Source of the DNA: Mercurialis annua
Lineage: Eukaryota; Streptophyta; Magnoliopsida; Malpighiales; Euphorbiaceae
Direction: 5' to 3'
DNA: 64,000 bases
NCBI RefSeq assembly: GCF_937616625.2
Contig: NC_065571.1
Coordinates: forward strand, 54,359,651-54,423,650
The notes under the pieces were generated by a model that saw only the letters and a list, made by a program, of their open reading frames with translations, ran no database searches and was not told the origin of the DNA. Below, piece after piece: positions 47,318-59,525 of this stretch. The position numbers and the translations under genes were made by a program. How positions within the stretch are numbered: position 1 is the stretch's first letter; each line of letters begins with the position of its first letter.

Positions 47318-48257
47318 GTTTAGTCTTTATCTTCTGTTTTGAAACTTCTCTATTATAGGCTAGTTTGAAATGACAGATTTTGCAAATGTTGAGTGCTTGC
47401 AGACATTTTACTTCTTTTATTTAGATGAATTCTCGTTGTTATTAAGAATTTTTTGGCTTGTCATTTTGGTTTATTTATGCCTAAACATGTCCTTTTTGCT
47501 AAGTTATGATTCAGTTGTCTTATATCACAATATGACAATTTTCTGCTCATTAGCCCTTTAATTTTTATTTTATTATTATAATTTTTTATGATCATTTAGC
47601 AGTTTCATTTTTAGTTTCATGAATTTCCTATGCTGCTCTGATTTATTTCACTTTTTAAAAAAAAAATATATTAGTGGAGGTAGAACCAAATCTGAATTTG
47701 AAGTCTAATCGGAGTGGAACTTTCTAAAATTTTGAATCATTTCGTCATCTAAAGCATGGTTCAAGTTTCTCGCATGATTCGTTTTGCGCGTAAGTTCGTT
47801 GAAACAATTCTGGTGTGGATGCAACTGTAAGATATGAAACCAATATTTATTAGGTTATATGGTAAGTAATAATCGATCAATGGGGAAGAATTTACTTTGG
47901 ACTGCTTGCCAATTGTTATAAATTATTTGGTAATGCACTTCTTAAGGTACAAAAAGAAAGCAACAATTGTAATGAGAATTATGGTAAATAAACTTATCTG
48001 ACCATATGTGGACACAAAAATGATAAAATCAAGTACATCTCAAGATTCTCAACAACTATGCGAACTTCAAGCACATGTAATCTGTCTGAAGAGAGGAAGG
48101 TTTGGGTTGTTTCTCAGTATGAATGATATTCCTGTATTTCAGCGACTCGAGCAAACTCTTTTTAGCATCCTGCTAATGCTTGAAAATCATTACATGAGCT
48201 CAAGCTGCTCAATACACCCCCATAGCTAGTAAATGAGAGTTCAGATCAAACAGAAAT
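47318..48257. other. convergent spacer after eL31
   Basis: 3'UTR of eL31, then AT-rich sequence reaching the 3' end of the membrane protein gene on the other strand. No gene is seen. Confidence 0.55.
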
Positions 48258-50327
48258 TTAGCTGGCCTTAAACGCGTACATGTAGCCTCTAAGTTTTCTG
48301 ACTTCTGCCGATGATTCGGTAAGTATATGGTCAACATAAAGACAAAGGCTAGCTCCACTGGAATTCCAAGAAACATTGATAATTAAAGAAATAATCAATT
48401 AATAGTTCACATTTAAACGGAACTAGAGATGAGAACTACCCACCTAAGAGGACCGAAAGGAAGCCATAGAATATCCCATCGAAATCTTGACATTCTGCAA
48501 TGTGAATAAGTATTATGTAAGTAATGTCCAAAGCCACAAAAACAATAAACTCCATTTCAAGTTTCCGACTCATGTTATATAAGATGATCAATGCAGCTCT
48601 GAAGAAATAAAAAGAACACACAACTGCAATTTCAAAATTGACCATGAACTTTCTCATCAAAGTTTTATGGAGTTCATTAGTTTTTTTCATAAACTTATCA
48701 TAAAAACTGTAGGAATAATAAATTCAGCAGGTATCCATAGATAAATCCCATGTACCTCAGCATGTAATTTAGCCAGAAAATTGCCAATACAAGCCCTGCA
48801 AAGCACGAGTACCAAATCCACTGCCTGTGACGCTTAGAAGTATGAAGCAGCCCCGCGATGGTTGTTGAGCATATTAAAACAGCCACCCAATCTATCAAAA
48901 CTTTGAATTAGCAACCCAGCATTGTAAAAGCACAGCATCATCACGTACATAGTCTATTTAATTGTACAGGAAAATAATTAAGAATTCACCAATTCAGTCA
49001 TCCTGTAAAAATGGAATCCACATATGCGCAAGTTTGAGTATCAGTTTGCAATAGTTTAACTTCACATTGACAAAGAAAAATATAAGAACACATCTATAAT
49101 AAAGAATTATTTGTCTCAATAATTTAGAACGACGACTGATCAAAGAATCTTGCACATATGCAGAAATAAAAAAACTTCACACCGTGTATATGCTGCATAT
49201 AAATTAATAAGATACTAAAAGAATAGCTCCAATGATATTAAGATTTTGCAAAAAGGAAGCTGAAGCAGAAGATTCATATGATGAACTATTAGATGCAAAA
49301 CATTTAAACTCTAGCTAGCACGAACATGAATACCAGGAAACGGGACACTTGAACACGGACACAGCGAAACAATGTTATTTTAAGGTTTACTATGTAAAGG
49401 TACCCAAAACCTTTCAACGGGACACCTTGATTGAATGAAGTGTCAAAGCTGTCGTATACATCTCATACACTAACAAACGGCAAATTAACTAGAAAAACAA
49501 AAATTACTGAGCAACAAAATAACTTTAACAATAGAATGATATTAAAATTTTGCAAAAAGGAAGCTGAAATAGAATATTTAGATGATTATCCATTAGGTAC
49601 AGAACATATAAGCTTATACATCTCACAAACAATATGAAAACGCAAATTGACTAAAGAAAAAAAATACTCAATTAAAAATAAACCTAAAAATAAAATGTAC
49701 ATTAATTAAAAAGAGAATAAAACCTGCACATATTACAGTCCATGAATTGATATCTTCCATGAAGTAAGCATGATGTCTCTGTAAACAAAATTAATTTAAG
49801 AAAAAATATTAAAACAATACATGCCCAATTCCTCAAATTTTCACAAAATTTGAAAGAAAAATAAATAAATTTTGGTAATTGATATTGATTTACCAATTCC
49901 CATGGAGCAGTTGCTTGCTGGTAAATGGTGCAAAGATAAAACGCAGCGTAGCAGAATAAAAGTCCTGCAAATACTCTCTGCACAAGAAAACAAATGAAAT
50001 GAAATAATTTAAAAAATAGAATTTGAATACCCTCTGATCAAATAAAATTAAAGAGAATACCGTCCATAAATAAGATTGCTGTGCTTGGGTTCTTTCAAGA
50101 GATCTAACCAACTCCTCTTGCTCTGTTGTTGTGTTACAAATTTACAATACATTAAAAAAACAGTCAACTCTGTTTGGTTACAAGGAAAATTTTCTGAAAT
50201 GAAATATAGAATTTTCTGGGCAAAAACCTTGGGCGTCCATGGGACGAGAATCATCGAGCGAAGAATCAGCCCATGTCGGCAGAGATTCGTCACTAGATTT
50301 TCTCAAATTTCTGGTCAGCTTCTTCAT
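48258..50327 (-). CDS. conserved plant membrane protein, four predicted TM helices, function unknown
   Basis: Seven exons on the minus strand (50228-50327, 50061-50122, 49894-49977, 49724-49778, 48756-48891, 48444-48494, 48258-48357) encode 195 aa with no in-frame stops. The N-terminal ~54 residues are hydrophilic and contain EQEELVRSLERTQAQQSYLW. Four hydrophobic helices follow at about 55-73, 101-117, 123-145 and 150-172, joined by a charged loop (SKRHRQWIWYS) and a conserved-looking RFRWDILWLPFGPLS. The C-terminus is charged (EVRKLRGYMYAF). I believe this belongs to an uncharacterised plant transmembrane family but cannot name a domain. All seven exon phases fit, which supports a real gene. 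The first ATG opens the longest in-frame product. Confidence 0.82.
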
Positions 50328-52405
50328 TGCTATGCGGACACGCACTTCTATCTGAATCTACTGAATTTTAAGCTTTAATATGAATGAATTTGAGCGCTTT
50401 TATTCAATTTTCAAAGGGATAGTGTTAAATATAGTATAGTACTTTAAGTTTTTGAATTGTTTGTTTTTCAGGAAGTTTAAGCTTTTTAATCAAAATGATT
50501 TACATTTTTTTTGAATTGATCGAATCTCATTAAATTGAATATGAAATAATTACATTTGTAAAAAAATTGGATAATTTGAAAACCAAATTCGATGACCTGA
50601 TATGGAACAGACAATATTTTGTCTGATTCGCATATCTTACTTACAAAAACAAAAATAAATTACTAATTGTTTCGCGAATTAAGTGCAATCTTCAATCACT
50701 TTTCGTTCAAACTTCCTCAATCACTCACAAACTTATAGCATCTGATTCAATCGATACTTGATAACTCCTTCTAAAAAAAAGAGATAGCAAATCTTTTATA
50801 AAGAAAGAACAACAAACCTTTTATAAAGAAAACAAAATAAGACATTTACAAAAAAAAGACAAATAATAAAAAAAACTACTATATCTCATAGACGAATTTA
50901 TTTTGTGAAAGATATTTAATCTATCTTCGTTTCTTAATAATTGAATTGCTATTCGTGATAAATTTTAATTCATCCAAAAAATGAAAAAAAAAATGGTTGT
51001 TTATTATATTTTATGAAATTAAAATAATATAAATAAAAGGGTGGCTAGTGTCAACAGGAAAATTAAGACATTGATGGATGTCAAAAAAAATAAGAAAAAA
51101 GCTCAATGCGGCTAGGGTTCGTTAGAGAAAACATATTTTTTTTATCAAAGTGATTTACATAGACTATTAGTAGTATATTTTTTTATTGGTACATAGACTC
51201 TCTATTGTAATAAATCATTTATAAATAAGATTACTTAAATTTAACATATGTTAAATCATAGTATTATTAAAATATTATTAAATTATAATGTAAATTTTTT
51301 TTCCAATCTATTGAATAAAGAAAATACCTAACCATTCGTGTTTATTAATATAAAAAATTAACTTTACATATGATTTTTTCTTGTGAATAGGATTGTAAAT
51401 GAATCGATTCGTGCCGAGCCGAGTTTCAAAGTGTTTATATTCGGTTCATTACATGAACGAGCTGCTTATGTTCGTTTCATGTTCACTCGAGTTTTGCATA
51501 CAGTGTTCATATTCAGTTCATTAAGCAATTATAGTGTTTCAGTTAATATTCATACAGCAATCATATAGTTTATGTTCGGTTAATAATACAACTAGCACTT
51601 TTTTTATTTGAATTGATATAAAAGCATAGTATTTGAACTAAGAGAGTAAAAATTTAACATGCTACTCAAAAAACTTTAAAAATCAATATTTATTAATTTA
51701 AAGTTATTGAATAATGCAAAACAAAAAACCTATAAAATTCATCATAATTTAAATAAAAAAATCCTTAACTTTTTCTACAATTACTTATATTTTTCTACAA
51801 TTACTTAAAGACTTAATTAGACAAAACACGGGCTTAACTCAAAATAATAAGACAAATACGCTGCTTAGTTTCATTTTAGAGAATTACATTTCCTTCCTTT
51901 TTTTTTTTTGATTTTTATGCTTTCTAAATTAGACAAATACGATTTTAGCAGTATTCTCCATTTCTTCTTCTTCCTCGGATCAGCTGAAAAGAAAGACCAG
52001 TGCCGTGCCGCCATACATCGCTGACAGAGCAGAAATCGTTGTAAGTCCGCCTCCTACGGCAGCCCTCCGCCATCATTGGAGCAGTCAAGCGGCAACCACA
52101 GAAGCAACCACCTTGAATGTCGCGTTCTCCCTCTTAAACAATCGTCACCAAACCATCGGCGCCGTCGTAAGTCTGCTGGCATCGCCGTTCATGAAGAGAT
52201 TGCCTACGTTTCCAGAAAATTACAAATGTTTTTTCCACAGCAGAATCATTAAAAATGGTGAAGGAAATTAGGGTTCATGGGCGGATCCGAAGTTTGATTT
52301 CAGTCTAATCCTTTGTTAATGTGAATATTTTGGGTTAATCACATTTTGTGTGTTGTTTAATCCATTTTTTTATTTTTATTTTGTGAACGATGTTGTTGAT
52401 GAATG

Positions 52406-52793
52406 GTGGTTCGATTTTTTTGTGTTGACAGCATGTTGCAGTCTAAGTGTTTGAAGAAATGCTTATGAGAATTGTAATATTTTTTGGGTGTTGGGTAACC
52501 AATGATTAACATTGGGTAAACTGTTAGATAACCAGTCATTTTTGTTTTGAATATATCATTAATAAAATCGTTAGTAAACAGTTGTTGAATTTTATGTTTG
52601 TGGTTCGATTTTTTTGTGTTGCACAATATGTTGCACTCTAGGTGTTTGAAGAAATGCTTGTGAGAATTATAATATTTTTGGATGTTGGATAACCAATGGT
52701 TAATATTGGATAAACTGTTAGCTAACCTGTAATTTTTATTTTGAATATATCGTTAATAAAATCGTTAGTAAATAGTTGCTGAATTTTATGTTT
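52406..52793. repeat. 194-bp tandem duplication
   Basis: Copy 1 starts at 52406 and copy 2 at 52600, both with GTGGTTCGATTTTTTTGTGT. Copies differ by roughly 10%. Each includes the motif TTGGGTAACCAATG or TTGGATAACCAATG. The GGTTAACC-type motif recurs more loosely up to about 53060. Confidence 0.85.
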
Positions 52794-53256
52794 GTTGCTA
52801 GTTAACCAATGGTGTACTAATAGTGCACCAATGACTTTGTTTTTAGTACCTTGTTGGTTAACAAATGGTTAATCAATAATTTTAGATTTTAAAAAGACGA
52901 TTTAGATTTTATTTGACGATTATTCTTGCGGTGATGAAGGCGGAGGGATTTGTAATAGAAATTTCAACTAGTTTAATAAAGATGGAGGTTTGAATTTGTA
53001 ATAGTTTTATATGTTGGTTAACCAACGGTGTTAGTATACCGTTGGATAACCAAAATCGTATTCCTGAGATTAAAAAAGATATTTTTGAGAATAACAAAAG
53101 TTATTTTTCAAAAAAAAAGTACAGATTGTATTTTTCAAAAAAAAACATTGAGGTAGTATTCTTGAGAATATTTTATCTTTTTTTGGTATTTATCTAAAAA
53201 ACCCTTACTTAAAAAACCCATAAAATTCAAGAAGTTGATACGAGACCCTCTATTTA

Positions 53257-53352
53257 AGCCCAGCCCGATTACTTTTAATGGGCTTCATTAGAAAACCCGA
53301 AAGCCTAATGTATGAGCTCACACTATTTAATCTCTCCAAACCCTAACCCTAG
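53257..53352 (+). promoter_or_regulatory. site II and telo-box motifs upstream of eS30
   Basis: AGCCCA (53257-53262), TGGGCT (53279-53284) and telo-box AAACCCTAA (53338-53346, running on as CCCTAACCCTAG) lie within 180 bp of the eS30 ATG, as expected for a plant ribosomal protein promoter. Confidence 0.7.
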
Positions 53353-53435
53353 CTTCCACTTTCACTGCATTCGTCTTTGAATCGTCGAATTGAGCAAGAG
53401 AGGCTGCAGAATTTGATAATCTTCAACTATTCAAC

Positions 53436-54023
<588 letters not shown>

Positions 54024-54732
54024 TGAATGAAAGAATGAAAGGGTTTTAGTCAATTAGAGGAAGGATTATTATTATGTTTTGGTACAATTGATTAAGCTGT
54101 TTTTGTGATTGAGCATTTTGTTATACTTTTTTTAATGTTGAGCTCCTGCTCTTTTTGTTAATTAGTAGTAAATCATGTGACTTCTCTTGTCAAGTTTTTT
54201 TTATCGCATTTCATTTTCAATCTTGCTTCCAATATTGCCTGGTTTTGTCTGAAATCTGCTAATTGTTCATTTATGCCGATATACACTGAGCAAGCCAAGG
54301 ACGGCAGTGTATATTGTTTGCGTTTGAGCGTTTTGATGCTTTTTCTGTATTCTCCTCTTTGCACTCAAATTTTAACTCAATTTCTCAAACACAAGGAATT
54401 GACCGAGTGTTGGATTTTGCTATATTCTGGAAGAATGTTTTTGGTTTTGAAGTGATTAGTTTCATTTTTCCTATTTATAGTCTCACTAATACCATGCGTT
54501 GTGAGTTCTGATTGTTGGATCTCGAAAATGAGTGGCAGTTGTATTTTTTTCTTGTCGCTTTTCTTCGATGAATTGCGGGTAATAGGTTTTGCTTTTCAAT
54601 CAGAGTAGGATTTCTTGGCAACAAAAATTTTATGAAGGAAAAGTATGATAAATTAAAATATGCAGAGCTGCCATTAAAATATCATGTTGCTGGTGTGTAA
54701 TTTTTCATATCCATTTATTGAATTTTCGTTAA

Positions 54733-54932
54733 TAAGCAAGTGAATATGCGGAAGATTATAGATCGTTTCTGTTTTTGTTCTACTATGAGGGTGAGTTCTA
54801 ATCAATTCTTTGTGGTAATTTCAAATCAATGCTAAGCAAGTGAATATTGGGAAGATTATAGATCATTTCATTGAATACCTCTGTACCACTGTTAGTGGAA
54901 GTTCCGATCAATTTTTTGTGGTAATTTCAAAT
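54733..54932. repeat. 100-bp tandem duplication
   Basis: TAAGCAAGTGAATAT starts at 54733 and again at 54833. Both copies contain GAAGATTATAGATC and end in TTTGTGGTAATTTCAAAT. The copies differ by about 20%. Confidence 0.75.
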
Positions 54933-54938
54933 TAATGA

Positions 54939-55106
54939 TATGTTAACTTCGAAGTAATTTGCCAACTATTATTTTATAGTTACGGATCATTGGATTATCG
55001 TGCAAAGTTTTGTGGAAGTTGCTATGTTAACTTCGAAGTAGTTTGCCAACTACTATTATTTTTAGTTACAGATCATTTGGATTATCGTGCTAAGTTTTGT
55101 GTGATT
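54939..55106. repeat. 84-bp tandem duplication
   Basis: TATGTTAACTTCGAAGTA starts at 54939 and again at 55023. Both copies contain TTTGCCAACTA and GGATTATCGTGC. It directly follows the 100-bp duplication. Confidence 0.8.
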
Positions 55107-55867
55107 TGCTAAAAAACGAAGTAAATGGGCAGAGCTCAAGCTCGAATCGGCCAAAGCTTTCGAGCTCGAACAATATCCGAACAACTCGAGCTTTACTCAA
55201 GTTCAATAAAAAATAAAATTAATTATTGAATTTTTTTAATATTTGCTGTACCTTTTTTTTTGCTTTAAAATTGTATTTTACCAATAAGATGGTATACACT
55301 TAGATTTAAACATATAAAGAGTCTATACGAAGTTAATTTATACATATTTATTACAATTTTGCCATCATTTTAATGAGGTGTTATAACGTGATTGGTTTAG
55401 TTTACGGATGATGTGATAGAGTCGGTCAATCTAAAAATTTATCGTTTAGATTCGTTTAGATATGTGTCTTTTTAATTGTTACTCGAGCTTGGTTCAAATT
55501 TTTCAAATTGATTTTAACTTTGAGTCGTTATAGTGTAACTCACCAGTAATCCAACTCATTTACACTCCAAGCCGTAAATACTGGCATAAGCGATAAAAAA
55601 GAATCAGAATGAATGCGCTACTGTATCATGAAAATAACTTGGTTTTACATTAGTTTAAAATGCCATCTTGAAATAACAATTTTTAAAAAATGACATAAAT
55701 ATTATCGTAAACACAAAAAATAGATCAATTTCTAAACTAAAAGAATTATTCCTAAAAAAAAAATTAGTCCTAATATCTGCTCTTCACCATATTCTGAAAA
55801 TGCATATCAACACCATCCACTTCTTGCCATTTTCACCATTCGCAAGTGGAACAATTCTATGAATTCA

Positions 55868-56507
55868 TCAATTCTGCACCACCTGCAATGAGTAGAATCT
55901 GTTAATATTATGTCACTTTTTAATCATAATATTGTAGTAACATTTATTGCAATATAGGCATTTATGATTATTTACTGGATGTTGTATTCAATAAATCAAA
56001 TAAACTGAAAACAATAAAAGAAAATCAAAGGATAATTACCAAGGGCTCTGAATTATTTTTGCAGTAGGAAATGGCAGCTTTTATGCTTTCGTCGCGATCT
56101 TGAGCATTCATGCCACTATCTGAATCAGTTCCGGCTCGGGGTGAGGAATTGGCAGAATGCACACTGTTACTCCTTCCATGTCTGGCCCTGTTGCTACTTT
56201 TCGATTCTGAATCTGCAGGAGTCATACATGAGAAATAACGCGTACAAAAATTCCAAAATCCGCGTCTTTCTTTACTTCTGGATGGCTTTCTTGATGCATC
56301 CACCATTGAGAATGTGTAAACAGTAGTTGATTCAGCAGAACGCGTTCGATTTCTATTCGGTTTCATCTTCCGTTTCGAGTTAGAATGATGTAGTACTGTA
56401 TTGGAGGGTGATTTTTGAGATAAATTTGGCTTTGAATGGTAGGTTATATATGGATCCAACATCCAGCAATCATTTTTGTAATCGTATTTCATCATTGCAT
56501 TTTCCAT
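55868..56507 (-). CDS. unidentified Ser/Arg-rich small plant protein
   Basis: Exon 1 (56040-56507) and a 15-bp terminal exon (55868-55882) join in phase 0 to give 160 aa. If the splice is not used, the frame runs on four codons to a stop at 56025. The protein is basic and Ser-rich with low-complexity stretches: SKRKMKPNRNRTRSAES, SRKPSRSKERRGFWNFCTRY, SNRARHGRSNSVHSANSSPR. The C-terminal end DESIKAAISYCKNNSE is predicted helical. RRGFWNFCTRYFSC may be a membrane-proximal or S-acylated motif. No signal peptide or known domain is recognised. It is probably nuclear or a peripheral signalling protein, but I do not assign a function. Codon usage and spacing are gene-like. Confidence 0.65.
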
Positions 56508-56965
56508 TAGAATGATGATAATTCAGACTCTACTCTTATGTGTTTCTCTTGTATGAATTAAATAAGCCTGTATAATATATAGTCCCATTAAATCCTGATT
56601 TAAAGACTCTAATTGAGCTCTACTGATGCATTGTATATGTTAATTAACATAATAATCATACAAGGAATGGAGCCAGTAAATGATTTATTTCCCAAATGGT
56701 GTGGCTATAGGTAGCCATCTTTGATAGGGGGAATCCGTAATTTATTTACTTCCATAGATAGTTAATTTATTATTTATGGACAGAATGAGTATTAACCTCA
56801 ATCTAATTTAACTATGCCCTTAATTGATGAGAATAAAAATAATTAAAGTAATTGTTAATTAGAATGAAACATAAAAAAGGGAAATTGTATCAATTAGATG
56901 GAGACAAAGGGAAAATGATCCAATACTGGATGTTATGTTCTCCCAGTTTCTTATCATAATATAAG
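56508..56965. other. short spacer
   Basis: 458 bp between two minus-strand genes: the promoter and leader of the small Ser/Arg-rich protein gene and the 3'UTR of the hydrolase gene. Nothing else was recognised. Confidence 0.55.
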
Positions 56966-59525
56966 TTATAGCTCATCTCGGAGGTTTCCGTTGGCTGCCG
57001 CCGATTCGGGTTGATGTTCTAGAAGGTACCTTACAGCTAAAGACGCATGTAATGCTGCTCCATATGGAAGAACATCTTCATTGAGTTTATAAAATGGCGA
57101 ATGACCAGACACAACTGGTCCTAGAGATTCATTATGCATTCCCACAAATAAGAAATAACCAGGCATTGCTTCTTGAAAAAATGAGAAATCTTCAGCTCCC
57201 ATCACTGGTTGCATTTCTTTGATGTTTTGGGGGCCTAGCATGTCTGTCGCAACATTTACGAACTGCTTGTGCAAATCTTTGTTATTTACAGTCACCGGGT
57301 AGAAGGGCTTTTCGAAGACGACACTTGCATTGCATCTTTGGACGCTGGCTTGTTTCACGATAACCTGTCATTTCAAAGCATATCGTTACATGGAAGCACT
57401 GTATTGGTCAATTACAAAGGAAACCGAGCAGGAGCTACCGAAACATACCTCTTCAATACGCTGTTTAAGTTGGATGAAGCTATCTTTCGAAAATGCCCTG
57501 AATGTGCCACCGATTGTAACAGTATCTGGAATGACATTGAATGCACCCCCTCCTTGAAATTTCGCAATTGTTACCACCTATACGGATAATCTTCTTGTTG
57601 GAAATGCTTATTGAACAGTCAAGAAGAAGGCATAGGACCATAGTATGAAAAGTAATTGTGAAAATATAACAGAGGAGAAGCTAACAACTGTTCTTTAGTT
57701 AAAATTGAACAATAGAACTAAAAACAGTATAGAGATAGATGAACATAAACAAAAGGATGGCATCAGAAAAATCAAGTCCATATCAGTATATTAAGGCAAG
57801 TTATTAATTGCTCAAAGTCATTAGTATTTCTATCATCGATGTCCTATATACAATCATATCGATGTCCTATATACAATCATCAGCTGAAGTTGTTCTCCCC
57901 ATGAGACATATTGCTGAGATGAAGAGAAATTACCTGAGAGTCCAAGGGATCAGCTTCACGTGAAATAAGATGTTGCAAACTAAGAATCACACTAGAAGCT
58001 GCTAAAATAGGATCTATTGCATGCTGGGGAATGGCAGCGTGCCCCCCTTTTCCACTTATAACAGCCTCAAAGAAACCATTGGCAGCCAAAAGAGGACCAG
58101 GTCTGGAGGCAACTGTACCAATAGGAGACCTAGAAGAAACATGTATACCGAATATGGCATCAACATTCTCAAGAACTCCCGAATCCAACATTCTCTTGGC
58201 TCCTCCATATCCTTCCTCACCTGGTTGAAACACCAGTACAACTGTCCCCTATCATATAGAATTACATATTGCACAAGAATCCGGGCATTAATCAATGCAA
58301 ACATTCTGTAGAAAGAGTATAGCAAGGCAAAGCAAAATGTACTTACTAAGGCTATGTTTGGTTTACCATAATGAAATGCTATGTAATCACTTACGTTATG
58401 ATGATATACTTACGTAAGTGGTTACCTTACATTATATTCAATTACGACTAACCAAATGTGGCCTACGTGGCTCTCTATGTTGCAAGAAAAAAAAAAGACA
58501 AAATGAAAACGGTGAAACAATAGTTTTTACAAGGTTGCCGTTTAGAGGTTTAGGAACCAAACGCATGACTCCTCATGTGCAACATAGGTGCCTATCTGCT
58601 AAACGTATTTTAAGGACAACCCTTTTTCACATCATTTACCATAATAAAATAAATCATGTGTGTTTCTAAATGCATATTAATAAGTAAAACTCATAACGAG
58701 CAAAGGGTCTTCGCAGTGTCTGAAATTATGAGTTAGGGTCTATTAACTCACACTTAGCCCATTTTAATCAATTAAGGACAGTACTTCCTATTTTCAGGTC
58801 AATTAACTCCTAAATTATACGAAAAAACGAGTTAAGGGGCCGTGATGACCCTTTGTTCAATTCATAACTACACAGTTCAACATTCAAATCAACTATTGGA
58901 TAAGTAATGAATTGACAATGAGAAAAATCCAATGTTGTGCAGAAAGTAAAAAGATTGAACCTGTAACTCATGGGAATGCTGAGTAAGCATCTTAGCAGCA
59001 CCAAGAAGCATTGCAACATGAGCATCATGCCCACAAGCATGCATTTTTCCATCAACTTTACTCTTGTGCTCCCACTCCACACCTTCCTATTACAACAAAT
59101 TTTAAACAATTCATTCAAGCAATCACTAATTAAAGGTATGCAAATGAAAAATGAAATTACAAAACCTGCATAGCAAGAGCATCCATGTCTGCTCTAAGGG
59201 CAACAAAAGGCGGGTCTCCAGTTCCTATATAGCCAACAATACCAGTCCCAGCTACTGGATATTTATAATGGATGCCCAAATGATCAAGCTCAGCTCTAAT
59301 GAGCTTACTGGTCTCAAATTCTTCAAAACCAAGTTCTGGGGTCTCATGAATTTTCCTCCTGATGTTAACCATGTAATCAAAAACTGCTGGTTGTTTTGCT
59401 AGGTGAAGGAAATTGACAGGGATTTGAGTAAGTTGTAGTGGGGTAAAAGAGGGGGTTGACGAGATGAGTTTTGAGAGGAATAAATGGAGAAGTGGAATCA
59501 AATATGCGAATTTGAAGAGACCCAT
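56966..59525 (-). CDS. IAA-amino acid hydrolase, ILR1-like
   Basis: Five exons on the minus strand (59166-59525, 58961-59086, 57934-58248, 57449-57577, 56966-57364) encode 442 aa. It is an M20D amidohydrolase that releases free auxin (or jasmonate in some members) from amino-acid conjugates in the ER lumen. A signal peptide spans residues 1-23 ([20 protein letters not shown]). Conserved blocks are [46 protein letters not shown] (C138, H140), [10 protein letters not shown] (E174), FGIHV (H198) and SGHSPFY (H398), the expected metal ligands. It ends RDEL, an ER-retrieval tail of K/HDEL type. Length matches ILR1/ILL proteins (about 440). Position near eS30 matches ILL1/ILL2 (At5g56650-56660). 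Which conjugates it prefers is not readable. Confidence 0.95.
58350..58463. mobile_element. small palindromic MITE candidate in hydrolase intron 2
   Basis: GGCTATGTTTGGTTTA near 58350 is mirrored by TAACCAAATGTGGCC ending at 58463. The inside is nearly palindromic (GTAATCACTTACGT / ACGTAAGTGGTTAC). The target duplication is not clean. This fits a hAT-type short MITE, but the evidence is limited to the fold-back. Confidence 0.5.

Larger units (their letters stand above)
50328..53435. other. 3.1-kb divergent spacer with repeats
   Basis: Between the membrane protein gene (-) and eS30 (+). The stretch at 51390-51580 resembles transposon-end sequence (GTGCCGAGCCGAG and CATGAACGAGCT motifs). A GC-richer patch lies at 51990-52270 and contains an 88-codon ORF with no recognisable homology. 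A 194-bp tandem duplication (52406-52793) and loose GGTTAACCAATGG repeats (52490-53060) follow. The eS30 promoter occupies the last ~200 bp. Confidence 0.6.
54024..55867. other. spacer with tandem duplications downstream of eS30
   Basis: eS30 3'UTR, two local tandem duplications (about 54733-54932 and 54939-55106) and sequence with transposon-end character at 55130-55200 (alternating AAGCTCGAA and CGAGCTCGA motifs). No gene is seen. Confidence 0.55.

Noticed and set aside
52005..52271. 88-codon ORF
   Set aside because: It sits in a GC-rich patch among repeats, with no recognisable domain or splice partners and a weak start context.
55130..55560. complete hAT-like element
   Set aside because: GAGCTCGAA-type motifs resemble transposon ends, but no matching inverted right end or target duplication was found.
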